DNA from: Novosphingobium sp. FSW06-99
GTDB taxonomy: Bacteria; Pseudomonadota; Alphaproteobacteria; Sphingomonadales; Sphingomonadaceae
DNA: 64,000 nucleotides
Reading direction: 5' to 3'
Assembly (NCBI RefSeq): GCF_001519065.1
Contig: NZ_KQ954254.1
Span: 324,730-388,729, forward strand
Within the stretch, counting starts at the first letter, position 1. Each line of letters opens with the position of its first letter. The position numbers were made by a program, and so were the translations under genes. This document shows, piece by piece, positions 8,609-16,220 of the stretch. The notes beneath the pieces were generated by a model, which was not told the origin of the DNA, did no database searches, and was given only the letters and a program-made list of their open reading frames with translations.

Positions 8609-8986
8609 ATGCTTGCCACCGCCACGCCAGCGGACGCAGTCCTGCGTCTCGAACAGATCGCCCGCCTCAACGACCGGGCCCGTCTCGGCCTCGATCGCAC
8701 CGCGCGCACGGTCATTACCCGCAATTGCCTCGAACGGCTTGCCGAAGCCGAAGGCGCGCCGAAGGAGCCGATCCTGTTGCAGGCGCAGTTGATGGCGGCG
8801 TTCCGCCATTGCACCTTTTCGGACGATAGCCCCGAGCGCGATTTCGCGGTGATCGAGTTCCTGGGGCACAAGGTCTGGCTCAAGATCGATTATTTCGATG
8901 CAGCCATGGAGTTCGGCTCGGAGGATCCGGCCGATGCTGCGCAGACCACGCGCGTCATCACCATCCTACTGCCGGAGGACTATTGA
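8609..8986 (+). CDS. DUF3768 family protein
   Basis: The 125-residue protein matches the DUF3768 pattern: N-terminal RIEQ-like segment IARLNDRARLG, the central DFAVIEFLGHKVWLKIDY and the C-terminal EFGSEDPADAAQTTRVITI with LLPEDY at the end. The family is common on conjugative elements and plasmids of alphaproteobacteria; its function is unknown. Its length is normal. Its stop overlaps the start of the next gene (TGATG). A CGGAGA ribosome site lies before the ATG. Confidence 0.88.
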   Translation: MLATATPADAVLRLEQIARLNDRARLGLDRTARTVITRNCLERLAEAEGAPKEPILLQAQLMAAFRHCTFSDDSPERDFAVIEFLGHKVWLKIDYFDAAMEFGSEDPADAAQTTRVITILLPEDY

Positions 8987-9273
8987 TGGGCGCGTTCCTT
9001 GCGGTCGACCGCAAGGCGGAACGGTTCGGTGCCGCGGTCACCATCGCCGATCTTGCGGTCTATTCATTCCCTGAGCATTTCAGCGATCTCGTGAATGTCT
9101 ACGAGGTTTGGGATGTGCTGGAGCGGGACTGGCAGTTCGAACTCGACCGGGCCGCCTCGGAAACCGAATACGCGGTCGGGGTCACCGCCCGCTTTCGCGA
9201 CGGATCGGCCCTGCACATCAGTGCCTGGGCCGATTGCTGCGACGGGTCAGGCTGTCGGCACTGCCGGAATTGA
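8986..9273 (+). CDS. Small hypothetical protein coupled to DUF3768
   Basis: A 95-residue protein whose ATG overlaps the DUF3768 stop codon. The C-terminus is Cys-rich (WADCCDGSGCRHCRN), which could bind a metal. No other motif is recognised. It closes the plus-strand accessory run and converges on the toxin-antitoxin pair, with only 3 bases between the two stop codons. Confidence 0.7.
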   Translation: MGAFLAVDRKAERFGAAVTIADLAVYSFPEHFSDLVNVYEVWDVLERDWQFELDRAASETEYAVGVTARFRDGSALHISAWADCCDGSGCRHCRN

Positions 9274-9276
9274 GTT

Positions 9277-9666
9277 CTAGCGGATCACCACGATCTTTGC
9301 GCCAACCGCATCGGCGATTGTCCGCCACTGCTTGTCGGCAGTAAGCGCGGGCAAGCCATCGCGCTCCGCAAGCGCGAGGCAGAAGCGGTCGCCAAGCGAC
9401 AGTCCGGCCGAGGCCGTGACACCGCGAAGGCGCCCCGCGATCCTGGCCAGTCCATCATCAGCCGCGATCACAGTGACCGGCAGCGGATGGAGCATCGCGT
9501 CAACCTCATGAGCCGGCATGCCGAGGTGGATGAAATGGCTCACCACTTCCGCCAGATTGACCGCGCAAATACGGCCGCCCGCCAGCACATCGGCAACCTT
9601 GGCGGCGCCGGGTTCGTCATGGAGCAGCGCCAGCAGGGCCGACGCGTCGAGAACGACTTTGCTCAT
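9277..9666 (-). CDS. vapC: VapC-type PIN-domain toxin ribonuclease
   Basis: The 129-residue protein is a PIN-domain nuclease: first acidic residue in VVLDASALLALL (D7), Glu in NLAEVVSHF, and the C-terminal pair in LSLGDRFCLALA and GLPALTADKQW. VapC toxins cleave structured RNA, often initiator tRNA or the 23S rRNA sarcin-ricin loop. The start codon overlaps the antitoxin stop by 4 nt. Here it most likely stabilises the mobile element. Confidence 0.92.
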   Translation of the reverse strand: MSKVVLDASALLALLHDEPGAAKVADVLAGGRICAVNLAEVVSHFIHLGMPAHEVDAMLHPLPVTVIAADDGLARIAGRLRGVTASAGLSLGDRFCLALAERDGLPALTADKQWRTIADAVGAKIVVIR

Positions 9667-9905
9667 TCGCCGCTGTCATCCTTGCGCGCGGCGAGGAACG
9701 CGTCGACCGAAGCCGCCGGCTGCCTGGCATATTTGCGCGCCAGTCCTTGCGCATGCGCGATCGACTGCGCGACCGTCCGCAAGATCACGCCATCGGGGGT
9801 TTCCTCGACCACCAGAGTGCCGCCACCGGCAACGCCGAGCCGCTTGCGGATCTCGGCGGGCAGACTCATCCGGCCGTTGGGCGTGATGCTGACCTGTTGG
9901 TTCAT
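9663..9905 (-). CDS. vapB: VapB-type antitoxin with AbrB/SpoVT DNA-binding fold
   Basis: An 80-residue protein with an N-terminal swapped-hairpin AbrB motif (QVSITPNGRMSLPAEIRKRL) that would bind the operator, and a C-terminal helical tail ending ARKDDSGE that would clamp the toxin. The ATG at 9905 is chosen because the domain begins at once; longer upstream extensions have no coding character. It is upstream of and coupled to vapC, the standard order, and presumably autoregulates the pair. Confidence 0.9.
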   Translation of the reverse strand: MNQQVSITPNGRMSLPAEIRKRLGVAGGGTLVVEETPDGVILRTVAQSIAHAQGLARKYARQPAASVDAFLAARKDDSGE

Positions 9906-9992
9906 GGCGGGACTCCAACGCACCCCGTGTGGCGCAATGGCGATCATTTGCCACAAATATTGAATCGTGTCACGAATTCTCAGATTTGCCAC

Positions 9993-9997
9993 GGAGG
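9993..9997 (+). promoter_or_regulatory. Shine-Dalgarno site that fixes a TTG start
   Basis: GGAGG at 9993-9997 lies 7 bases before TTG at 10005, supporting TTG as the start of the Toprim gene rather than any upstream codon of the same frame, which would run back through the vapB promoter and gene. Confidence 0.7.
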
Positions 9998-10004
9998 CTT
10001 CATC

Positions 10005-10862
10005 TTGGAGTACGTTCCGACCCCCAGCACTTTGGCGCTTGTCCAGCAGCTCGGTGGGCGCTGGCACGGGCGCTACGCCATGGTTCGTTGCCCGGCCCAT
10101 CTGGATCACGAGCCCAGTCTTTCGATCCGCCAAGGGCGCGAGACCATTCTCGTCCATTGCTTCGCTGGCTGCGACGGCGCGCAAGTGATGCGGGCGATCC
10201 GCGAGGTTATGGGCGTGCCGCTCCCGCGTTCCGTCGCCGTGCCACGGCCACCGCGCGCCCACGACACGCCGTTCCGCCGGCTTTGGAACCGGGCCGGGCC
10301 CATCGCCGGCACACTTGCCGAGCGCTACCTGCGCGATCAGCGCGGGATTGATTTTCTGCCGCCCGATGTCCGCTTCCTGGATCAATGCCCCGTGGGCAAA
10401 GGGCGTGCGGTCCGCTTTCATCCGGCATTGCTGGTGGGGGTGTTTCGCGGCGATACGTTGATCGCGATCCAGCGGCTCCTCCTTGATCCTGATACCGCCG
10501 AGCGGACCGGACGGATGATGCTCGGCGCATCACGAGGCGGGACGTGGCCATCGCGGCAGACCGGACCCACCCTGTTCATTGCCGAAGGCTTCGAAACCGC
10601 CTGCGCCTTCTGGCAACTCACCGGTCGCGGTGCCGGCACTTGTTTTGGCCTGCGCAATTTTACCGGCTTCGACATCGGCTTGGGCACTGATGCACTCGTA
10701 CTGCTGCCCGACAACGACATCGAGGGACGCATGGCCGCGCGCACCGCCGTGGCGCGGCGGCGCACGGCGGGCGATTCTGCGTCGCTCTATCCCTGTCCGC
10801 TGCCCTATGCGGACTGGGGCGAGATCGTGCGGCCCAAGCCCACGTCGAGCGCGCGCGGCTGA
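10005..10862 (+). CDS. Toprim-domain primase-like protein (DUF7146-type)
   Basis: A 285-residue protein. Near residues 27-52 there is a zinc-finger-like motif of primase type (CPAHLDHEPS then HCFAGC). The Toprim catalytic motifs follow: the Glu in LFIAEGFETACA and the DxD in LLPDNDIEGR. Toprim proteins of this build on mobile elements are thought to prime synthesis on transferred single strands. The TTG start has a well-placed GGAGG. Family assignment is good; the role in the recipient is inferred. Confidence 0.85.
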   Translation: MEYVPTPSTLALVQQLGGRWHGRYAMVRCPAHLDHEPSLSIRQGRETILVHCFAGCDGAQVMRAIREVMGVPLPRSVAVPRPPRAHDTPFRRLWNRAGPIAGTLAERYLRDQRGIDFLPPDVRFLDQCPVGKGRAVRFHPALLVGVFRGDTLIAIQRLLLDPDTAERTGRMMLGASRGGTWPSRQTGPTLFIAEGFETACAFWQLTGRGAGTCFGLRNFTGFDIGLGTDALVLLPDNDIEGRMAARTAVARRRTAGDSASLYPCPLPYADWGEIVRPKPTSSARG

Positions 10863-10924
10863 CCGAGCGGGCCAAAGGAGAGAGGGGAAGCGCGGTGCGC
10901 ATTCACTCTGGAGGTCCAAAGCCC

Positions 10925-11881
10925 ATGTACAGCGCTCCCGCGTTTCCCGCCGCCGCTCACGGCGTTACGGCCGAGCAATTCCTTGCAACCGAAGCCGGCT
11001 CACGCTGGCTCGGCGATCTTGCCGAGGCCTTTCCGCACACGCGCTACTGGCGCAACCGGTCCGATTGCTGGTCGCTCAAATCCCTGAACGCGCTCGCCGC
11101 ACGCATCATCGATGCCCATTACGACGGCGACGCCATCGAGGACGCCATGGAGGCGGAATTCCCCCCGGCCGAGTTCTGGTCCACTTGGTATCACGAGGTC
11201 TCCGGGCCGCTGCGCGAGGGTCTGGCCGAGGCGCAGCAGTGCGGTGATCTCGACGATGCCCTCGATCTGATCCGTGAAGGCTGGGAAGAGGCGGCATGCA
11301 TGCGCGACAACAGCTCCGTCGCTGATCTCTTCGCCAGCCATGATCGCTGCGAACTGCTATTTCGCTTCACCTGCGAGCGCTGGCTCGATGACAGCCTGAT
11401 CACCTCCCACCGACCGTGGCCCGATGCCGGCGAACTGGTCATCGATCGCAACCTGCAATTCGCGCTCGCCAGTCTCGGCTACACGATGACCCAATTTCGC
11501 CAACTGGCGCGCAACCGGCATGCGGCGTGGAGGCCCCTGGCACCCGGGCTACGGCGCCGGCGTGCGCCGATTGTTACGCCCGAACAGCTGGTCGAGCTGA
11601 TCGACAACGCCTGTTCGACATCGTTCCTCTTCTGTCTCTACGCGGTTGTGCCGATCCCCGACCTTGTCGGGCTCGACCTGAACCGGCCGGTGACTTTCGA
11701 GACCTGCTGGGTCGCCACCCTCGATCCGATCAACGGCACCTTTCATGACGTTGCCGCGGTGGGCGCTGTCACCGTCGTGCCAAGCGAGGGCCGGTTCCTG
11801 TCGGGCGGCCACCTGCGCTGGTCGCCCGAAAACATCTGCTGCCTCCACACGCCCCATTACCATGCGCGCGTGCGCAATTGA
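10925..11881 (+). CDS. Hypothetical element-conserved protein (318 aa)
   Basis: A 318-residue soluble protein. The N-terminal 90 residues (AEQFLATEAGSRWLGDL then TRYWRNRSDCWSLKSL) look like a helical domain, and the C-terminal part is beta-rich with several Cys. No catalytic motif is identified. ATG 10925 is preferred over GTG 10895 because GGAGG lies 10 bases before it. It follows the Toprim gene on the same strand with a 62-base gap, so it may be co-transcribed. No function can be named. Confidence 0.75.
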   Translation: MYSAPAFPAAAHGVTAEQFLATEAGSRWLGDLAEAFPHTRYWRNRSDCWSLKSLNALAARIIDAHYDGDAIEDAMEAEFPPAEFWSTWYHEVSGPLREGLAEAQQCGDLDDALDLIREGWEEAACMRDNSSVADLFASHDRCELLFRFTCERWLDDSLITSHRPWPDAGELVIDRNLQFALASLGYTMTQFRQLARNRHAAWRPLAPGLRRRRAPIVTPEQLVELIDNACSTSFLFCLYAVVPIPDLVGLDLNRPVTFETCWVATLDPINGTFHDVAAVGAVTVVPSEGRFLSGGHLRWSPENICCLHTPHYHARVRN

Positions 11882-12028
11882 GCGATCCCAGCTGCTATCC
11901 CGCTGATGCGGGAAGGGCGAAGAGGGGGAGCTGATGTGGTGGCGAGGGCGTGGGCCAAAGCTTGCACTTTCGCACTCCCGGCAACCGCATTTACGGAGCC
12001 AGTGCACATTATCAAGGAGTTCCATCAC

Positions 12029-12493
12029 ATGAATATCGGCACTATTCGCGCCACCGACAACGGCGTCCTCACCGGCAATATCGCTACGCTTTCGGTCGCC
12101 ATGCGCTTCGCGCTGCGCCCGGTTTCGTCGCTGAGCCCCAAGGCACCCGCCTTCGAGCTTTGCGCCCGCAATCCCGCTGGCGCGACTGTCCAGATTGGCG
12201 CGCTGTGGGAGCAAACCTCGAAGGCTACCGGCGAATGCTTCCTGCAAGGACGGATCGACGATCCATCCATGCTGCATCCCCTGGCGATCAGCGCCTTCCG
12301 CCAGAATGATGGCAGCTACAACGTTGCCTGGGCGCGTCGGGCCGCCGTCGGAGCGGGGCCTTCCCGGATCACGCCAACGATAACCGGGATTTCCCGCGCG
12401 CGGCCTGACGCTTGCCCGTCCTTTCGCACGTTCCTCGGCGACACGGTTTCGAGGACAGTCTCGCGGCAGGCCTGCCGCGGCGGGGGAGCGTGA
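12029..12493 (+). CDS. DUF736 family protein, copy 1 with divergent tail
   Basis: The first 105 residues match the DUF736 family: MNIGTIRATDNGVLTGNI at the start, the region ALRPVSSLSPKAPAFELCA and the final DGSYNVAWARR. The family is frequent on alphaproteobacterial plasmids and ICEs; function is unknown. From about residue 106 the sequence turns into a basic, low-complexity tail unlike copy 2, possibly read-through after loss of the original end. AAGGAG lies 9 bases before the ATG. A second DUF736 gene follows at 12600, so this is a tandem pair. Confidence 0.85.
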   Translation: MNIGTIRATDNGVLTGNIATLSVAMRFALRPVSSLSPKAPAFELCARNPAGATVQIGALWEQTSKATGECFLQGRIDDPSMLHPLAISAFRQNDGSYNVAWARRAAVGAGPSRITPTITGISRARPDACPSFRTFLGDTVSRTVSRQACRGGGA

Positions 12494-12599
12494 GGTGGAA
12501 GGGGATGAGTGTCGAAGGCGAAGTCGCCGAAGACAGCAGTGTGAACCCCATCGGCGCCCAAGCAGCAAGAGGGTGCCGTCATCCGAGGAGACTAAGGAC

Positions 12600-13052
12600 A
12601 TGAATATCGGTCAGCTGAAGCAGAATGCCGCCGGTGCCTATCTGGGCAAGATCCAGACTGCCGCGCTCGATCTCACCGTGGGCCTGCGTCCCGTCCAGTC
12701 CAGCAATCCCGCCGCCCCCAAGTTCGACGTCATGGTGCGGGGCCAGAGTGGCCAGTTCCTGGCCGTCGGCGGCCTGTGGGAGAAGACCGCGACCAACGGT
12801 GGCAGCACCTTCCTCCAGGGCCAGATCGACGATCCGAGCTTCGAGGCGCCGCTTTCGATCGCGCTGTTCGCGCAGGACGACGGTTCGCTCAACGTCGCCT
12901 GGTCGCGGCCGCGTCGCCGCGTCACCAGCATGTTCAGCGACGGCATGACGGCAGGAGCGGCCAACGACGGCTTCGCGGGCGACGATGCCGGCTTCGGCGA
13001 GGATGCTTCCCCGTTCGGGTCTGTCGAACCCGGCTCTGCCAAAGCGGCCTGA
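12600..13052 (+). CDS. DUF736 family protein, copy 2
   Basis: A 150-residue DUF736 protein: MNIGQLKQNAAGAYLGKI start, LDLTVGLRPVQSSNPAAP and PKFDVMVRG in the core, then DDGSLNVAWSRPRRR. The tail (residues 112-150) is acidic, Gly/Asp-rich and probably disordered. The start is fixed by the conserved MNIG. It is followed by an intrinsic terminator at 13083-13113, so it ends a transcription unit. Similar N-terminal halves of copies 1 and 2 indicate an old tandem duplication. Confidence 0.88.
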   Translation: MNIGQLKQNAAGAYLGKIQTAALDLTVGLRPVQSSNPAAPKFDVMVRGQSGQFLAVGGLWEKTATNGGSTFLQGQIDDPSFEAPLSIALFAQDDGSLNVAWSRPRRRVTSMFSDGMTAGAANDGFAGDDAGFGEDASPFGSVEPGSAKAA

Positions 13053-13082
13053 TCGCCGCGAATTTCGAATGCTTGATGCCTG

Positions 13083-13113
13083 GGCGGCCCGTCTTGCGAC
13101 GGGTCGCCTTTTT
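13083..13113 (+). terminator. Rho-independent terminator after DUF736 copy 2
   Basis: An 11-bp stem (13083-13093 with 13098-13108, one G-T pair), TTGC loop and five T at 13109-13113. It lies 30 bases past the DUF736 stop codon and between convergent genes. Confidence 0.85.
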
Positions 13114-13148
13114 CATTTTGCTCGATGCGCTCGGGGAGCAGGGCGCCG

Positions 13149-13367
13149 TCAGGCGTCGGCATCTGGCCGCACCAGTTCGACATGGCTTACGCCAAGGGCG
13201 CGCGCCAGTTCATAGAGCGTGATGATCGTCGGGTTCCGTCGGCCACGTTCGAGGCCGCTCAGATATTGCTGACTGAAGCCCGAACGCTCCTCGACCTGCT
13301 CCTGAGTCAGACCTTGGTCTCGACGCAGGCGCGCGAAATTCCGGCCAACCAGTTTACGCATGTCCAT
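13149..13367 (-). CDS. Xre-family helix-turn-helix regulator (72 aa)
   Basis: A single-domain Cro/C1-type protein: NFARLRRDQGLTQEQVEERS, SQQYLSGLERGRRNPTI, then TLYELARALGVSHVEL, covering all five helices. It lacks any effector domain, so it acts as a dimeric repressor. It is transcribed from a divergent region that contains a 7-bp inverted repeat (TTACATA and TATGTAA) 19-53 bases upstream of its start, which is a good candidate for its own operator. Confidence 0.93.
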   Translation of the reverse strand: MDMRKLVGRNFARLRRDQGLTQEQVEERSGFSQQYLSGLERGRRNPTIITLYELARALGVSHVELVRPDADA

Positions 13368-13385
13368 GCGCCGGACGATCGACCG

Positions 13386-13420
13386 TTACATACTTTGAGT
13401 TTATCAACTATAATATGTAA
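13386..13420. promoter_or_regulatory. Candidate operator/promoter for the Xre regulator
   Basis: TTACATA (13386-13392) and TATGTAA (13414-13420) form a perfect 7-bp inverted repeat separated by 21 AT-rich bases, in the 225-base divergent region between the Xre gene and the small gene at 13593. The AT-rich core includes TATAAT-like hexamers on both strands. Half-site distance (28 bp centre to centre) would suit two dimers or a looped pair. Confidence 0.5.
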
Positions 13421-13592
13421 GCAACATTCCATCCAACGACTTGGGCACCACTGTGCCGTGGTGCCGGTTGTCGGATCGACGAACGATTGCAGGCTACGGT
13501 GCGTTAACCCACCAAGGGGCATTTAATGAACCTTCGTAATGTTAGGGCAATATGCCGTATATTCTCACCGAATCCGCCAAAGGTTGCCTCCT

Positions 13593-13775
13593 ATGACTGA
13601 GCCTCAAAGACCGCTCACACCATCGGAAAGACTGGCCGCTACCCAGTCGCTTGCCGTGCTGAACGCGCGGCTTAAGGAGGCCGGGGAACTCCTGGCCGCC
13701 GTACACATCGAGCATGCGTTGCAATGCCTCGACCCGGACGATCCGATTAACAATCAGACCGCCGCAAGGGGCTGA
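13593..13775 (+). CDS. Small hypothetical protein (60 aa)
   Basis: A 60-residue, mostly helical protein beginning MTEPQRPLTPSERLAATQS. No known domain is recognised. It is divergent from the Xre gene, whose presumed operator lies in the shared upstream region, so the two could be co-regulated. There is only a weak ribosome site before the ATG (GGTTGCC region). Codon choice resembles neighbouring real genes. Confidence 0.5.
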   Translation: MTEPQRPLTPSERLAATQSLAVLNARLKEAGELLAAVHIEHALQCLDPDDPINNQTAARG

Positions 13776-14315
13776 ACTGCGACAGCCGGCACGCTGATTC
13801 TGGCAGCATGGTTCGGCCAAACTGTCGTCCAGTGGCCGCACCGATCCGGCGACCAATCCACTTTGCCACTCTGGTCGCCGATCAGCTTGGCCGCAGGCGG
13901 CCCTTGTTCATGAGTTGATCGCAGATCTCGGGTGCAGAGCCATGCTCCGGACCCCGGTCTGGCGCCGTCTGACCGGCCCCGGGTCCGAGAACCCCGAACA
14001 ACAAATCCTTGGTATCGGAACAGGTGACGCAGTGAGCGCGTGGGCGACCTGAGGGAGCCTGACCCTTGTTGGCATCTCCGGGCGACCCGACCGGCAATCC
14101 ATCCCGCCAGAGAAGGGATGAACACTACGCCCGCGCGGGGGCGCGGCAACCCCCATTTGTCGACCGAGTTACCGGCCTTTCAGGCCGGCGCCCGCACCAC
14201 TCGAAAAATGGAGGTTCCCCTCCGCTTTGCTCCGGTGCCGCGCCCCCTCAATCGCGGGCTGCGCTTCAGTTCATCCCGGCGGGAAAGGCTCGCCGGTAAG
14301 ATCTGGAGACTTCCC
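13776..14315. other. 540-base non-coding stretch with hairpins
   Basis: No convincing gene on either strand. It contains a large hairpin at 13948-13987 (outer stem CGGACCC with GGGTCCG, inner stem CCGGTC with GACCGG) and a second perfect hairpin at 14172-14188 (CCGGCC, 5-nt loop, GGCCGG). The last 130 bases form the leader of ssb. It could hold a long regulated leader, a small RNA or a replication/transfer site; nothing decides among these. Confidence 0.5.
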
Positions 14316-14645
14316 ATGAACAAGGTTTTCCTCTCGGGCCGCATCACCTCCGACATCACCCGCTTCGGCACCGATACCAAGGGCGGGGTCAGCTTCTCCC
14401 TCGTCACCTCACGCCCGGTCATCAAGGACGGCCAGGTGGTCAAGGGCGAGGATGGCTATCCCGAAACCTACGACCAGTTCCACACCATCAAGGCCTTCAA
14501 CGGTTTGGCCAAGTCGATCGCCAACCACAAGAAGAAGGGCGACAAGCTGCTGGTCACCGGGGAGATCCGCTACACCAAGAACGAGAAGGATGGCCGCACC
14601 TTCTACAACACCGACATCGTCGCCGACGAGATCGAGTTCCTCTGA
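14316..14645 (+). CDS. Short single-stranded DNA-binding protein (OB fold)
   Basis: A 109-residue OB-fold protein: MNKVFLSGRITSDITRF, then FSLVTSRPV, FHTIKAFNGLAKSIANH and KKGDKLLVTGEIRYTKNEKD. It lacks the long Gly-rich linker and acidic C-terminal tip of housekeeping SSB, so it probably does not recruit host repair proteins in the usual way. Element-borne SSBs protect transferred single strands. The ATG is preceded by TCTGGAGAC. It is followed by a 9-bp hairpin. Confidence 0.88.
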   Translation: MNKVFLSGRITSDITRFGTDTKGGVSFSLVTSRPVIKDGQVVKGEDGYPETYDQFHTIKAFNGLAKSIANHKKKGDKLLVTGEIRYTKNEKDGRTFYNTDIVADEIEFL

Positions 14646-14653
14646 CCCCTGAC

Positions 14654-14675
14654 GGGCGGCCCGGATGGGCCGCCC
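14654..14675 (+). repeat. Strong GC hairpin after ssb
   Basis: GGGCGGCCC (14654-14662), GGAT loop, GGGCCGCCC (14667-14675): a perfect 9-bp stem directly after the ssb stop codon, without a T-tract. It probably protects the mRNA 3' end or partially terminates. Confidence 0.7.
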
Positions 14676-14710
14676 CCAAGGTTGTCAAGCACCCTTCAGG
14701 AGCACGGCCC

Positions 14711-15040
14711 ATGTTGCACTTCTCGAACTTCGATGACGTCGCCTGCATCACCAACGGCATCACCGTCACCAACCCTGCCATGGTCGCCCGCATCCGGGCG
14801 CAATCGGCTCATCTCACCGATTACGATATCGCCGCGCATCTCGGCAATGCCATCGCCTCTTCCACCGACGCCGCGCACAGCCTCGCCTGGGAAGAAAGCC
14901 AGTTCGGCGAAGCCCGCGCCGAAACCCTCGTCGATGCCGAATATTTCGACGACCTGGTCGCCGCCTGGAGCCTGATTGCCAGCGAGCGCGGGATCGACAG
15001 CCTGGATGGTCTGCTCATCGACGTGGTTGCGGTGCATTGA
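14711..15040 (+). CDS. Hypothetical acidic protein (109 aa)
   Basis: A 109-residue acidic, helical protein (MLHFSNFDDVACITNGI at the start). AGGAGC stands about 8 bases upstream of the ATG. No domain is recognised. It lies between two perfect intercistronic hairpins (14654-14675 and 15051-15080) in the ssb transcription unit. Similar small acidic proteins are common next to element ssb genes, but no role can be assigned. Confidence 0.72.
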   Translation: MLHFSNFDDVACITNGITVTNPAMVARIRAQSAHLTDYDIAAHLGNAIASSTDAAHSLAWEESQFGEARAETLVDAEYFDDLVAAWSLIASERGIDSLDGLLIDVVAVH

Positions 15041-15050
15041 ATGCGCCGCC

Positions 15051-15080
15051 GGTGGGTGGCTCCTGACGGAGCCACCCACC
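15051..15080 (+). repeat. Perfect 13-bp hairpin
   Basis: GGTGGGTGGCTCC (15051-15063), TGAC loop, GGAGCCACCCACC (15068-15080), starting 10 bases after the stop codon at 15040. There is no T-tract, so it is a transcript-end or stabilising hairpin rather than a clear terminator. Confidence 0.75.
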
Positions 15081-15169
15081 TGGTCAACAGACAACGCTCC
15101 CATCCTTGACCTGCTGGACAAATGGACTCGGCCCTTGCTCCTGCTGCTCGAGAATTGCTGGGCGGACGC

Positions 15170-15712
15170 TCATGCCGTCGGCGGGGTGATTGAACCCCGA
15201 CCGCCCCAATCCACCTGGAGGCGGGGCAGGCCTTCGTGATCCTGCACCTCCTCGGCTGCGCGCCTGACCTGGGCACGGCTCACCATGCGCTGCCCGGAGA
15301 AAGTCTCGGGCAAGTGTCGCGTTACATAATGTTCCGGCCCGTTGTACGCGACCGTCCCCCTCGCATTCTCGAAATCGAGGCAGGAAAACAGCAGGTAATG
15401 CGCTCGCGTTTCTGTTTTGCGGAACACCGGGCCACGCTTCGTCCCGGTTGCCTTGACCTGAACCGTGCGGCCATCCGCCGCGTAGCCATCGATCCCTTCG
15501 GTCGATTTGGCTGCGACCAGCGTCACCCCGAACAGTTCGGCTGCGATGGCTTCACCGATGTCGCCAACCAGATTGCCGTCGAGGGTGAACTTCAGTTCGA
15601 CGTGGCTTCCCTGCTTGCGCAAAATCCCCTCATAGTGCTGGCGAACGCTGTTTCTGGCCTTGAGCAAGCGAGCAATGGCGGGGGGCAGCTCGAAGGTCTC
15701 CATGGCTTTCAT
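15170..15712 (-). CDS. DUF6998-like protein with PD-(D/E)xK nuclease-type core
   Basis: A 180-residue protein. The core reads VGDIGEAIAAELFGVTLV, then GIDGYAADGRTVQVKATG, which follows the GE...D...QxK layout of PD-(D/E)xK nucleases, and continues with HYLLFSCLDFENARGTVAYNGP. I associate it with the DUF6998 family. The ATG at 15712 has AGAGGG 11 bases upstream; an in-frame GTG-type extension to 15787 looks non-coding. It is convergent with the ssb unit. Substrate is unknown. Confidence 0.7.
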   Translation of the reverse strand: MKAMETFELPPAIARLLKARNSVRQHYEGILRKQGSHVELKFTLDGNLVGDIGEAIAAELFGVTLVAAKSTEGIDGYAADGRTVQVKATGTKRGPVFRKTETRAHYLLFSCLDFENARGTVAYNGPEHYVTRHLPETFSGQRMVSRAQVRRAAEEVQDHEGLPRLQVDWGGRGSITPPTA

Positions 15713-16220
15713 CTGGATATTGGCCCTCTGTCGAATTGATCTGCTGTCAGTTTGACGGACGCCTGCCCGCGCCCGCGGCACGGTCACCGCGCTCTATTCC
15801 GCCCGCGAGCGGGCTCCACCGAGCCCCTTGTCGGGTCTCGGCCCTATCGGGTGACGATCGACTGGCGCGGGTTGCCCGAGGCACCGTAGTGTTTTCCTCA
15901 TAACCAACAACACACTCTCTCGTAGTCCTAGTTTGGCAAACCGGCCTGGCGCTTGCTCAAGGATGCGCGGTTCCCCCAATTTTGCGGCGGGCCAGCCCAC
16001 CACAAAATCGGCTCCCCCACGCCCCGCTTCGCGGCGTCAACCGGGGTCTGGCTGCGCTTCGTGGTCGCATCGCTGATGCCAAAAACCGGTCCCCACTTTC
16101 TGGCGCGATGCTCCACCGCAGCCAGCTTCCCGGTCAACGTCCCTGACAAGCTGGTCCGGTTCGCCCCCCGACCTCCCGTCATCACGAAGATGACGAACAA
16201 GAAACCTTCTGGAGGTCACC
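15713..16220. other. 508-base divergent intergenic region
   Basis: No gene is supported. The region separates two divergent genes and so should contain both promoters. It holds a 6-bp hairpin (GCCCGC, GA, GCGGGC at 15801-15814) and an 11-bp palindrome GTTTGGCAAAC at 15931-15941 in the most AT-rich part (15895-15945), a reasonable operator candidate. A GGAGG at about 16211 serves the gene at 16221. Confidence 0.5.

Noticed and set aside
9747..10004. Upstream extension of the Toprim protein
   Set aside because: It would run through the vapB gene and its promoter; the GGAGG-TTG at 10005 and the domain start support the shorter form.
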